DNA from: Megamerina dolium | Taxonomy: Eukaryota; Arthropoda; Insecta; Diptera; Megamerinidae | DNA: 64,000 nt | Reading direction: 5' to 3' | NCBI GenBank assembly: GCA_963854835.1 | Contig: OY978528.1 | Coordinates: forward strand, 34,145,335 to 34,209,334 | Shown: positions 25,801 through 39,600 of the stretch, in pieces | How positions within the stretch are numbered: position 1 is the first letter of the stretch | Layout of the letters: each line of letters begins with the position of its first letter | The notes under the pieces: model-generated | What the model was told of the DNA's origin: nothing | The model's database searches: none | Seen by the model: the letters and a program-made list of their open reading frames with translations, nothing else | Translations under genes and position numbers: made by a program

Positions 25801-27580
25801 TTTGAACAAAGGTTTGCTTTATTGAAAATCAATTTTAATCAGGTACATATTGGCCATTAAAAATTGGAATCTTTTGCCATTTTTCGGTTAGCGTGTTCAA
25901 AAGTTCTGTGGTTTTTCGATGATAAATATGGCCAAGCCATTTTCTGAGCCTCTTCTGCCTACCATCAAGAGAGTTTTTCAGAGACCGAAACAAATGATAA
26001 TCAGACGCTGTAAAGTCCGGGCTGGATGCATCAAAACTTCTTCAAAGATTGTCATGATGGAACACATAACCAGCCTTTTTGAAATGATTTCAAACTATTA
26101 TGTGGTTGATTCTTTGTGCATTCGTTATGTCCTGACAGATTGCATGCCGGTCTAGCTTCACCAGTTGCAAACTTTCATAGACTTTTTCATTGATTTGCCG
26201 GTCAGCGTCTTTAACATCGACATTTCAAAAATGCGATCGAACGAATCAAAGTTGAACAGTTTGAAAGCTTTAAATAGTGTATTTCTTTAGATATTTAACT
26301 CATCTTCAAGCCAATATAACTTTTCACACGAATGATGAATTTGCATCGAATGACGTTTGTGACAATCGAATTAGTGTTGCTTCATATATGGGCATCAACA
26401 ACATCTAGTAACAAAAAACTACACGAAAATGTACAGCAGATGACATGCAAATTTATATACACTGAATTTTTGCGCTTAATTTGAATCCGGGGTTTGATTC
26501 GTTACGGTCATGGTTGAATTTCGTCCCTAACCTCAATAAAATAAAAAAGTTCAAATATTTTTTAAAATATCCAGATTTACTCCAAGAGGAGTAAAATGTA
26601 TAAGCACCTCCTCAATATTTTTTTCTCAAGATACTTATTCACTATTTTTTCACTTAGAGGAACTTTCCTATAACATTGACGTTTCTATTAGATTTGATGC
26701 AACCGCCAGGGGACCTATGGGTTCGGTTAGATTAAAGGGGCTATCCGTTTGTATGGACTCACTGAGACTCACAAGTATGACCCATTGTGATGCTGTAGGT
26801 GGGCTACCCCAGTTACGTTTGAAAGCAACCTGAGCTTCTGGTGAAATACGACCTTTTTTTTATTAATTTTTGGCACCTCAAGATTTTTCTTGAACATGCT
26901 TACTCTATATTTTGACTCTTTAGACAGGTTCTTCTACAAAATGAGGCTCAAATTACCTGAAAATTGACAACTAACAAAAAAAAAAACAGCTCAGAAATCG
27001 TATTTCGAAGATTAATGTTTCCTCGTCAACACTTGCTCCAAATATACTCATTTTCTGTCAAAACTAAAGGTACTGGGAGTTAAATTTGAAACTTTCTGTT
27101 CATCTGCAAAAATACTTAAAATTATTAAAATTTTATATTTTCTAATTTGACCCACCTTAATACACTTATATTCATTTCTGTTACACTTACATGGTACTTT
27201 TTTCGATTGGTTACATTATCAATGATTATTTATTTTAAAATTTGATTGACGTCGCAAGCTGAAAGAGTTTTGGTTGACTAAGTAGCAACGTAACAAAGTA
27301 TTGGCAACATTATTTCAAGAAATCGTCCAGTAAATTGGGCTCCAAGATTCAATAGCAGAGTAAACATCACAAAATTGTCTTCTAAATAAAATCTTAAAAA
27401 AAACTAGCTTCAAACTAAAGCCATGTTTTATTTCAATTAAAGTTTTTATAACTCGAACAACACCCTTTATGTATAATTGTATGAGTGCCATGGTTTTAAT
27501 GTAATCGTGTGTAAATAATTGAGATCAGAAACCATCAAGTCATGAATAGTTTGTGATTTGATTTTCTTTTGTATTGTATT

Positions 27581-27642
<62 letters not shown>

Positions 27643-30600
27643 GTGGTGTTTGTCGTTAAATTTGTTGATGAAGTTCATTATATTTGCTATTTGTTGGAGC
27701 TGTTGTTTTTTGGTACTTATTCGTACATATGTACCTAATACTTTGGTTGTGCTTGTTGGATTTGATGTATACAATCTAGCAAGTAGGTACCACAATGTTG
27801 AAGCGCATCGCATAAGTTCACGTTTCACTCACTGGTATTGTTCGTTTGGGTTTTCCTACGTTTTTTATTGTTTTTATGATCAAACCATAGGCTGAACTAT
27901 AGGCATAAGAAAAACAAATTAGAGAAAGTCTTTTTACGCCGTTGTTGTCATCGTATTTATTGTGACAACTTGTTACCAAATCAACAAGTCACTGCTTCAA
28001 TCAGGAATTTTTAAGTATTAATCGACAATGACAATAATTGTCGGTGTTTTTTTCGTTGTTCATTTTTATTCCAAATGCATTCACATTCTCATGGAAAAAG
28101 TAAATTTCTACGAATTTTTAATTTTTTTTATTTTAAAGTTTAAGATAATTCCGCGACTTTGTATGGGAGCTACATTAAGTAGAAGTTCCTCAAGTTTATT
28201 ACAAATGACAATATTAAATTTTATGCTAAATAAGGTGGTTTTAAGCTGAAAACTGCTGATATTATGGCATATTAAACATATAACCAATTCCGAGGGGTCG
28301 CGGCTTGGCTCTTTCCAATTTTTGTTTCCAATACGAATCCAAAATTTATATATGGTTGCCCTACACTGAATAATCCGCTTTAGGCAAAAAATTGCCGAGG
28401 TTTAAATTTAAAAGAAGTTTGGTCATTTCGTAATCTACAACTCCCTCGAGCCAAATTAAAAAGTTGGCGTGGCTTGCTGGTTTCTTGCCAGCTTATTTTA
28501 GGCTACAATATTAATCTAAGCACGAAATATGGTTGTTGTTCGGCAGCATTTTGTATAAGAGCTTACTTTAAACAATAGGCGTGGCTCGCCCATTTTTGGC
28601 AAGATTAAGTAGCAGTATAGTATAATTCTACGTGCCATAGTTTTGTCCTAGATAGTATATTAAGTGAGTTATAGCAAGTTAAAATTTTTTTAAATTCCGA
28701 CGTTAGTCACTTTGATTGCTCCGTGTGGGCATGGCAGTTGACCGATCATGCCCATTATCAATTCCATCTGTATCTCTGGATTATAGGTTATAAAATTAAA
28801 AATAAATATGTGCCACTTATAGCCCCCGAAGGGCCCTTTGGCTGGGCTTCTCTTCCAGCACTGTTGTGCGTGTTAAATATTAGCCAGATCCGAACGGTAG
28901 AACCCATGTGACAACTCTGTTTCTGAGCTTTTTTTACAGAGCTCTTTTATATGCCTTTTAATGGCAAATTGTTACTGCCGAAAAAATTGCCAATTGTTTG
29001 CCGACAGGTGGATACCATTCGAAAGAAAAACTTTTCGATATCAAAGTTTTACTTCAGCCGGAGATGGAGCCCACGACATACAGATCAGAAGGCCAATGCG
29101 CTAACCACTGAGTTACGGCTGCGTATCATAAATTACTCATGCCAAACTTCGTCGAAATAGCTCAATATTTGTTCAAGTTATCGTGCGAAATAGCCAGGTG
29201 GCAGACAGATAGACGGGATAGACGGACGGACTGACGAACGCATCGACATCGTTAAATTTACTACCTATTTAGGCTAATATTCTATATCTCCGTAGCTTCC
29301 GTCAAGGGTATAAAAATGATAGTTTTGTCTCATTTTTCACTATCGGCCTTATTGGTGGTTCTTGCAAGTGAAAGTGCGCCACACCGTATTGAACATTTGA
29401 ATTGTTGTTTTTTTTGGATAGTAACATACAATTTCTTCATTTTTATAAAGAAGTTTTCTGTTAGGTACGCTTAATTATCCACCAAGCAAGTAGTTTATTT
29501 ACACTTCGACAGTTGCCCGTTTTGTTCTTTACACAAAGGATGCGATTTAAAACTTGTAAGATTTCAAATATTTGAAAAGTATTTTTACCATACGTTGAAT
29601 ACCGTGCAAGGTCTAAATTGTGCAAAACAAGTTTTGTAATAATGTAGTATCTTTTTCCGTTCCGTTCCGTTCATTCAAAGGAATTTGCAATGTTGAAGTA
29701 ACAAACATTTTATATAATGGAAATATTCCTGAGCTACGATCAAGAGAAAATTATGTGAATTTAATTCCTCCACAATTTGAAAGATAGAATACATAAAATC
29801 ATAATTACCTGATTTATATAAAACCAGTAAAAATTTTATTTATCTTATTACGTACATTGCTCATCACTTCAGTGTAACGTCTCACAGTGGGAGCACTTAA
29901 TACACAATTACTCTAACTGATGACTAAAATATCTACATTAGGTACTATTGCTTTCATGCCTAAATTTTTTGATGAAATTATTTGATAATTAAAAACTTAT
30001 TGGCTTGTAGTTATAGTCAAAGTCGAGATCATCTTAAATTTAGAATCGATTTATTTGACATATTTCCCAACATGACTATACTAACTATAAGCCACTAATT
30101 TTAAATCACGTATTGAGTTGGAATCTAAGGCTATTTATACTCGATAGGAATAACAATTTTTTTATTTAAATTTTTCTTTGTTTTTATGAATGCAATGACT
30201 TCCAATGTGTACACGTATTAACAAGCTATTCACATAAATGTAGTTAAGTTGATTATTTCAAAATTGTATATGCCAATATAATTATTTATTTGGTTCATTT
30301 TTTGCATTAAGTTGTAAGTATCTGTAATAAGTATAACTATATTTTAAGGTAGTTGTATTGTGATACTAGTTGTTGCAACTTTTATTTCATCAGTTTTACG
30401 CATAGATAACTTTTTCATTTCCTCAATTCTCGTATAAATGAATTGATAAATATATAGTAGGTGGTATTATTTGCACAATGCCTACTCTTAAACGAAGATA
30501 TATATTGTTATTTCATATACATTAGCTATGGGATAGTGACATATGAATTTTGTTTTTAGTCCATTTTGTATGAAAGCCCCTTATAGCCTAGACAGACGGC

Positions 30601-33600
30601 AGTCAAATTCCGGATTACCGAGTTAATTCGAATTAACTCGGGCATTAACTGCAGCTAATCCACATTAACTTTATGAGTTAATTCTCAAAATAAAAGAGGA
30701 TTAGGGCAATTTGCGATGGCAACACTGCTGAAAATTTTCTATTGTGAATTTTTCTCGATCCATTTTACAAAATATTAGGTGTGTTCGCAACAAAAAACTT
30801 TCAACAATTGTTAACAGTTTTCAACATGAAAAGCGTTGGCGAACAAATAAATCCAGCTGTTAATTACGAACTGTGAATGTCAATTTACAAGTTTCTGATT
30901 GTTTTCAGTTCACGTACTTCTTGTAAATTTTCTCATATCATGAGTGACATGACAGAAATTGATAGTGATAGTGTCCACTTACAGGCCTAATAAACAGCAA
31001 TCAGCCGTTTAATTAATCAGCAATACTACCGTCTGTTAGGTTAGAGAAGCTCGGCCAATGAGCCCTTTGGGGCTTTAAGTGCCACATATTTATTTTTTTT
31101 TATTTTACTACCGTCTGTTAGGTTAATGTTTTATTCGGATTAAGTTCGCCGGTAATCCGGATTAACGCTGTCGTCTGTCTAGGCTATTAGAGGGTAAAGA
31201 TAGGGATTAAGTATGATTGAGGGAAATGTTGGAAATGGTGCCGATCAAATATTTTACTCCTTTATGGTTATCCTTGAGAAAATTTTATAAAAACGTTACA
31301 CCTCGAATAGTGGGATCTCTCGTATTACAGTCAAAAAGTTCCGTACTATCCTATAGCTAATATACGCACAAAGTAGCAATTATATTTATCTGATTTTATA
31401 ACTAGCGAGTTATGAAAATATACATAACTACTGCATTGTATGGTTACTCAATTTTTATTTAATTTTTTATGTTATTACAAGTGTACCACGGTCGTTGTAA
31501 GTCGTTGGTTGTGATTTTTCATATTTTCATTATACTTTATACACATTCATACATGTGCATTGTATGATCGCGCATGCGCAACCAACCGAAAATATTATGC
31601 GAGTATAAAGAAAATCTCTGAAAATTGTTTAATTTAAAAATTGACAAATTTTTATACATTAGAGCAACTTGCAGAAAAAATTGCCAGTACTAAATGAAGA
31701 AAAAAATGGCCTTACAGTCGGCTGGGGCTGACCAAATTATACCCTGCATTTGTAGAGGTATATAAAAAAAGTTTGCTCGTATATCCATCCTTTTCTTCCA
31801 CTACTTTGTATAGGAGCTACATTAAGAACCAGGCTACCTCACCAATTTTTGAGGAATAATTTCTGCCTATAATACTAAACTACTTAGGTTGCAATGGGTT
31901 GACCTAGGCGTATTATTTAGTAAGTTATGGGTGTTTTAATGTTTAAGATCAATCCGAGATTTTGTGCGGAAGCTATATAAAAAGTGAGCGTGGCTTACCT
32001 CTTTCTTGTATATCTAATTAATTTTTCAATATCAATCCACTCCTTAAATTTGGTTGTCCTACGCTGAATGGTTTAAATTTTTTTTAATTTTCCAAATTTT
32101 GTATGGAAGCCAAATTAAGAAGTGGTTGTGGCATGTTGATTTTTTGTCAGATTATTTTCGACTACCATATTAGCTGAAGTATTAATTATAATTTTTCTAG
32201 ACAGAAGTATGCAGAAGTTACAGCTATTTCAATTTAAAAGAATTTCACTCATTTTGTACAGGGGCTACGACAAACAGTGGGCGTGGCGCGCCCATTTCCT
32301 GTAAGCCTAGTTGCTCGTACAATACTAATCCATACCTTAAATCTTGTTGTCCTACGCTAAATGGTTTGTAAGTTATGGATCTTAAAAGTTTTAGTTTAAT
32401 TCTCTCGACTTTGTATGGGAGACCCATGAAGGAGTGGCCGTTGTATACTGATTTTCTGCCATATTATTTCCGACTACGATATTAATTTAAGTGTCAATTA
32501 TTGTTATTCTAGACAGAAGATTGCCGAAGTTACAGCTGTTTCAATTTAAAATTTGTATGGGGGCGACGATAAAAAGTGGGCGTGGTGCGCCCATTTCCTG
32601 TGAGCCTAATTGCTCGTACAATACTAATCCACACCTTAAATCTCGTTGTCCTAGGCTAAATGGTTTGTAAGTCATGGAGCTTAAAATTTTAGTTTAATTC
32701 ACTCGACTTTGTATGGGAGACCCATGAAGGAGTGGGCGTGGCATACTGATTTTCTGCCATATTATTTCCGACTACGATATTAATTTAAGTGTCAATTATT
32801 GTTTACTAGACAGAAGATTGCCGAAGTTACAGCTGTTTCAATTTAAAATTTGTATGGGGGCTACGATAAACAGTGGGCGTGGTGCGCCCATTTCCTGTGA
32901 GCCTAGTTGCTCGTACAATACTAATTCACACCTTAAATCTCGTTATTCTACGCTGAATAGTTTGCAAGTTATAACCGGTAACATTTTTTTTAATTTCCGC
33001 AACTTTGTATGGCAGACCCAAAAAGGAGTGGGCGTCGCCATATTATTTCTCACTGCCATGTTAATCTAAGTGTCAATTATGGTTATTCTAGACAGAAGAT
33101 TGTAGAAGTTACAGCAGTTTCAATTTAAAAGAAGTACAGACACTTTGTTTGAGAGCTACGCTAGAAAGTAGGCGTGGCTCACCCACTTTTAGCGAGGTTA
33201 TCTAGTAGTGTAATATAACTCTATGTGCAAAATATTGTTGTCCCAGGTGGTATATTATGTGAGTTAAAGCAAGTTAAATATTTTGAAAATTCCGAGGTTA
33301 GTCGCTTTGAATGCTTGGTGTAGGCGTGGCTGTTGACCGATCATGCCCAATATCAATCCCCTCCGTACCCTTGGATCATAGGTTACTTGTGCCAAATTTC
33401 GTCGAAATATCTCAATATTTACTCAAGTTATCGTGCGAACCAGCCAGGTGACAGACAGACGGACGGACGGACATCGTTAAATCGAAAATTTAATCGACGC
33501 TGATCATGAATATATATCTATGTCTATATCTCCGGAGATTCCTTCAAGTGGACACAAACATCTGACCGAAATGAATATACCATGCATATTGCATTATGCA

Positions 33601-36600
33601 GGGTATAAAAAAATATAAATACAATTATGTTTTATATTTCTCATTTTTGTAGACTTCTCCTGGTGACTATGTGTTAAAAATTCTGTTGAACCATTTTTGA
33701 CATCATTATAGGTGTTAAAATTTTTCCCAAACAAGAAAGTTCTGTAATCATCGGGAAATACATTGTAGAAGTCAAAACAGGAAGGAGAATACGAAAGCTG
33801 AGGGAGGCTTTTTCTTGTTGGATAATTCTCACAGCATTTAGATCTGCCGTTGTCACAGATTAATGCAGGGTGCTTTCCCTTACTGTAGCCTATCCAATTT
33901 GGGTATAATAGACCTCTGAAGCATAATTAAGAATAAAGGTTTTGATTTCATCACATAAGCCGATTTTTACGCCATACATTACTTATTTATTTTCGCAAAT
34001 AGAAGAACACCAGGCAGGACTACAAAAATTGCATAAATTTTATGAGGATGATGTTTAACGAAATCGTCAGTGTGATGAATATGAGTACGGAGGTTGATGA
34101 CACCGAAGTAAAGTGATAGGATATCAAGAGATTTCGGACTTCTATCGAGGAATCAGACAATTGATTCGGAGGTGGAAAACAGTAACATACAATTTACGTT
34201 GAGTCCAAATAGCATAGTAGTAAAAGTAGTAAAACTCTGTACTTCTATCTTATTGATATAAAACTTTCACTTGCCATCGACTAAGAGTATCGAATGTTGC
34301 AAAAATGTAATCAAACAACCCATATCTCTTTGTTGCGGCCCTGGTATTTATTTATGTTTGAATTATTAACCAGTGATTAAGTATGCTTTTTCTTCTACTT
34401 CTTATTTAAAGCACCTTTCCCTAATGACCTTAAATTGAAAAATAAAAATTATAAAAAAAGAAACAATGCGGCAATATAAAATAGTACAATCCAATGCAAT
34501 AAAAATTCATTCGATTTTCTGTAAACTGAATATAAAAAAAAATATAAAGCAAAAGACCTTCAATCGTAGCTCGAAATACAGTGTTTTACACACAATTTGC
34601 TTAAAAAATTTTAAATAACATAACAATTATTTGGAAGTGCAGCAGTAATTTACTTAAATTGTTGCATAATTAAAAGTCATTTTGTTTGCAAGTATTTTGC
34701 TTAATAGTCATAACTGAAACATGTTTGTTAGCATGATAACAATAAATATGAGACGAAAATTCATAAAATATAGTATTAGCTACAAATGTATATTATAATA
34801 GTAAATTTATTACATATTCAAAAGCAATACTTACAAAAAATAAGAAAATACCGAATATTAATATCGTATTTTTTGGTTTTACTTTTAACATGCGCTCCAG
34901 TACATATTTGTAGTCTATGAGTGTCGTATATGGCCATGTACATGTGTACTAGTGTGAATTTCTACATTGCATGAATGTTTAATTTTACAAATGTTACCGT
35001 TATATGACGCATTTTTTATTACTTTAAATATATGAATGCTATGGTCATATATCTCTCCATGTGCATATATACAATATATGTATGCACTCGTACTTACTTG
35101 GTCAACTGGAAGATGTGATTGTATTTAAACGTTGCTCTCAAAGTTGGTCACATTTAGTTAACTGAAAATGTTGCACATAAAATTATAGTTGTAATTGAAT
35201 AAAATATTAAAATAATTTGCAGTATTTATTATCATTTCACAAAATGAATATATGGCAAATAATTTTCTACCAGTAATAAAATAGAATAAATTTATTTCGT
35301 TTAATTTACACCAAAAATGTTTAAATCGAAATATTGTGTAACTAGCAGGACACTATTTACTATAGAGTGATTCATATTTCTATGGGATTTCCATTTCAAT
35401 TAATTTCTCCATTAATTTTTTATATACTGCCCTAAACCGCAGCAACTCTGCTCGACCTACAGTACTAAAACGAATGGTTCCATGGTGGAACGAACAACTC
35501 AAAGACAAAAGAATGGAGGTTAGGATACTATTCAACAGGAGGAATAAAACTGGTCGTTGGACAGAATATAGGTCTACCCTTTCTGAATATAACATTCTGA
35601 TCAGAAAATCAAAACGTAACTCTTGGAGAAAACACTGTTACACACTCTTCCCTAAGCGGCACGACTTCACAAAATATTGTACAAGGATCACTCAAATAGC
35701 ATCGGAAATGCTATAATCGGAATTCTTCTAAAGAAACCGGACGGATCTTTCACACAAAATCACAAAGAAACCCTGGAATATTTATTGCAGGTACATTTTC
35801 TTATCCTATCCTACAATTGTACATCGGAACTCTAGTAGACAAAGTCAAAGTCAAATGGGCAGTGTCATCCTTCCTACCTTACAAGGGCCCGGGGGTGATG
35901 GGATCTTGCCAGCTATTCTTCAAAATGCCTTAGATGCAACGCTGGAGCAGCTAATTAGTCTCTTCCGAGCCAGTTACAAATTTGGGTATATTCCGAGCGC
36001 GAGGAGAAAAGTAAACGTAATTTTTATCCCCAAACAAGGAAATAAATCAACAGAACTCCCGAAATCATTCCGTCCCATCAGTTTAACTTCTTTTATTCTG
36101 AAAACAATGGAACGACTAATAGATCTTCACATCAAGCAAAGGCTTGAAACTTCCATCCGCCAACACAAGAATCAATTCGCCTACACCAAAGGCAAATCAA
36201 CCGAATCTGCATTACATTATCTCGTATCCAAAATCGAAAAATCCTTTGAATCCAAAGAACTAGCTCTTTGTGCTTTTCTGGACACAGAAGGTGTTTCGAC
36301 AGTACTGGGTATGAGTCTATCACTACAGCTTTGGCACGTAGAGGTATAGATGAATACTCAGTGATTTGGGTAAAAGCTATGCTGAAAAACCGAGATATTT
36401 CAGCAAATTTAGGAAATACCAAAGTAAACGTCAAAGCTGTTAAAGGCTGTCCCCAAGGGGACATTCTTTCCCCGCTACTATGGTCTCTCGTAATAGAGGA
36501 CCTCCTAGTCAAACTCTCTTCAACCGGTTTCGATGTAATCGGTTATGCAGACGACCTTGCTATCCTTGTTACAGGAAAAAGTGGTAGTACGTTATCAAGT

Positions 36601-39600
36601 CGCATGACGTATGCTCTTCAAATTACTGATCGATGGTACGCCACAGAAGGCCTCCGTATAAATCCACAGAAAGCGGTTGTTGTTCCTTCCACAAGAAAGT
36701 ACAAACCCGATTTCGGCGTAGTGCGTCTCCAAAACACTACTCTCGAATTCTCAAATGAAGTCAAATATCTAGGCATCATACTGGACAGAAGACTAAATTG
36801 GAATTCCCACTTAAGCTACATGCTAAATAAGGCGACTAAATTTATGTCGAATTTTTGGCAAAACATGGGGTTTATCACCAAAAATAGTTTTCTGGATGTA
36901 CACCACCATGGTTAGGACAATTCAAACCTACGCTGCAGTGGTGTGGTGGCCAAAAGTTATCAAAATATCAGCAATCCGTGAATGCAATAAACTTCAAAGA
37001 CTGGCGTGTCTATCTCTAACCGCGGCTGTGAAATCTTGTCCCACGGCTGCACTAAAGGCTCTGGTAGGACTCCTACCACTAAACATTCATATTAAAAAAT
37101 CAGCAGCAATCAGTGCCATTCGCATGAACCTTTTCCACAGTTCAACTTCGAGTTCAAGTGGACATGAAACAATCATAAAAAATATACCAAATATAGAAAT
37201 ATGTTCTAGCTTAGATTCCTCGCAGGCGTTTCTCCACAATCATCCCAGACAGACTGGAATGGAAAATGAATAACAACTTAATACCCTCAAAACATAATTA
37301 CGTTTGATTCACAGACGGATCGAATACAGACGAAGGTACAGGCGCCGGGATATAATACGGTCCTAATACCCGTATCTCTGTCGCAATGGGCTCGTGGCCA
37401 ACTGTCTTCCAAACAGAAATATATGCCATAGACGAACTGGCGAGAGCTGGCTCGTTCTCCACTGACGGGCCCGGAACCTTTCTGCGGTATAAGCTGGGCA
37501 TCGTCCAAAGCTACGATAGAAAAACATTACCACGAAAAATACATTCTACAATGGACAAATTCGACGGGTCTTCGCCAAGTGAAAGCTCTCATCAGCTTTA
37601 ATGCAGCTTTTGACAGAATTAGTCTTAGAAGAACAAACCTACGCCTAATAACCGGCTATATTTCAGGACATAATTGGTTAAAATACCACCTTCACAAAAT
37701 GCGACTATCCTCTGACACGGAGTGTAGACTCTGTCTGGAGGAGAATGAAACATCAATCCACATACTTTGCGAATGTCCGGCCCTGGCCAGACTACGCCTC
37801 AAACACTTTGAGCTGAGTTTCCCAACACCAGCTTCAATCATCAAAAGTTCGACAAGATCAATTCTATCCTTCACGCCATGCTCTCTCTAACTTACAGCAA
37901 TAGGAAGAATTGTTCTTGACCAACTGTATTACCAGCTCGTGAATGACTGGAAGATTATCATAAAAATATCCCTTAATGACAAATTTCAGCTCGGTGGAGA
38001 GAAACTAGTAACATAGTGACATATCAGAGTAGTATAATGGATGGTCAATGTCTCAAATGGATTTTTCAGTCAAAAACTCCATAACTGCTATAGTTTTCTG
38101 AGACGGTACTTTGTGGTGCAGCAAAAACATGTTCTTATCACTCGCATATTCTGATCATACTCGTACAATCCATGGCCATAATGATTTCAAAACTTTTAAA
38201 TAGTGTTCTCTGATGATCGTCTCACCATGAGGGATTGATTTTTTTCTGTGGATTAAACCCTTACAATCATAAAATGAAACGTACACAGTCTTGATCCTTT
38301 ACTTTTGAAAACACTAAGTATTTTGGAGCTTTAGGTTTTTCTTTCGGGTCGTAATATGTGGTTTCACAGTTATCTTACAACTCTCACAATAGGATTTGCA
38401 AATATATAATAATACATGATAATATAAAATATTTATTTATTGATTTATTTATTTTCCTATTATTATTCTTTCTCTTTACAGTTTGGCATATTATATACAC
38501 TACTTTTGATCGCAGAAATAGTTGCTTGTGGATTGGCAGCATTTTATAAGGATACGGTTAGTATTTATCACATAATGTTTATGTAAAAGTGACGGTTTCT
38601 GGCTTGCGCGATATTCGTCTTAAAGGCCTGAATCGTTAATGGCTTATTCGGATAACATCGGTCCTTCACCACGCCACCCAATAAAAAAGTCTGGTCAATT
38701 GACATCGCCGAGATGGCTGGTCGCCTTTCTGCTGAAACCAAAGATCGTCCAAGACCATGTCTTCAATTTTCGGTCACAAAAAATTGTTTATCACGCCTCT
38801 ATAGTGCTCAACGCTGACCGAAATACCATTTCCGGCAGCATTTTTAAAGAAAAAATGGGCAATGATGCCACCGCTCAAACATCGCAACCAACTGTCACTC
38901 TCTCTTAGAATGCATTGGTTTATCGACGATTCGATTGTTTTGCTTGTTGAAATGAAAATTGGCTTCATCAGAATAGATGAATTTATTTTCAATAAACGCA
39001 CTGTTTGGGTTATACAATATTGACTTTGGAACTAAGTTTGCGTTATTTCTGAACGTTGTTCAAGCGTAAAGTGAATCATTTCGTTACGCGGATATATGAT
39101 ACTGACTTTCTGTCGAGAGATGTTACTGTAAAAATAACATATGATTAAAAAAAAACACTAAATGGTCCAACCTGTACATGACGAAATTGGAAAGTTCTGT
39201 TCTCTATTTTTAATTTAATGTTGAGACCGAACAAGCTCAAATTAAAGTCTTTTGTGAAATGAAGTTTAAACTGTAAAAATCTATGGCACTTGCAAAAAAT
39301 GGCTCTAAAATCGTTAGTGAGTGCTTTAGCTCAGTGATTAGTGCATTCGCCTTTTGACCCGTAGGTCGTAGGTTCAATTCTCGATTGTGACAATTTTAAT
39401 ATCGAAGAGATTTTCTTTCGAACTATGCCCAACTATCGGCATGCAATTGGCAATTCTTTTCTGTGACGAAGCTCAGAAAAAGTGATGTCACAAGGTTTCT
39501 GCCGTTCGGAATCGGCTAATAGAAGTGGGTCCCCTATAATACTGACACTCACAACAGTACCAAAAGAGAAGCTCGGTGGTATCACAAAGAGCCTTTCCAA

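Noticed and set aside
27535..27895. Leu-rich and Asn-rich frames of about 100 codons
   Set aside because: Translations of the ATT microsatellite on the two strands.
39319..39395. Possible tRNA gene
   Set aside because: A- and B-box-like motifs are present but no complete acceptor stem, and the sequence runs into a SINE body repeated elsewhere.
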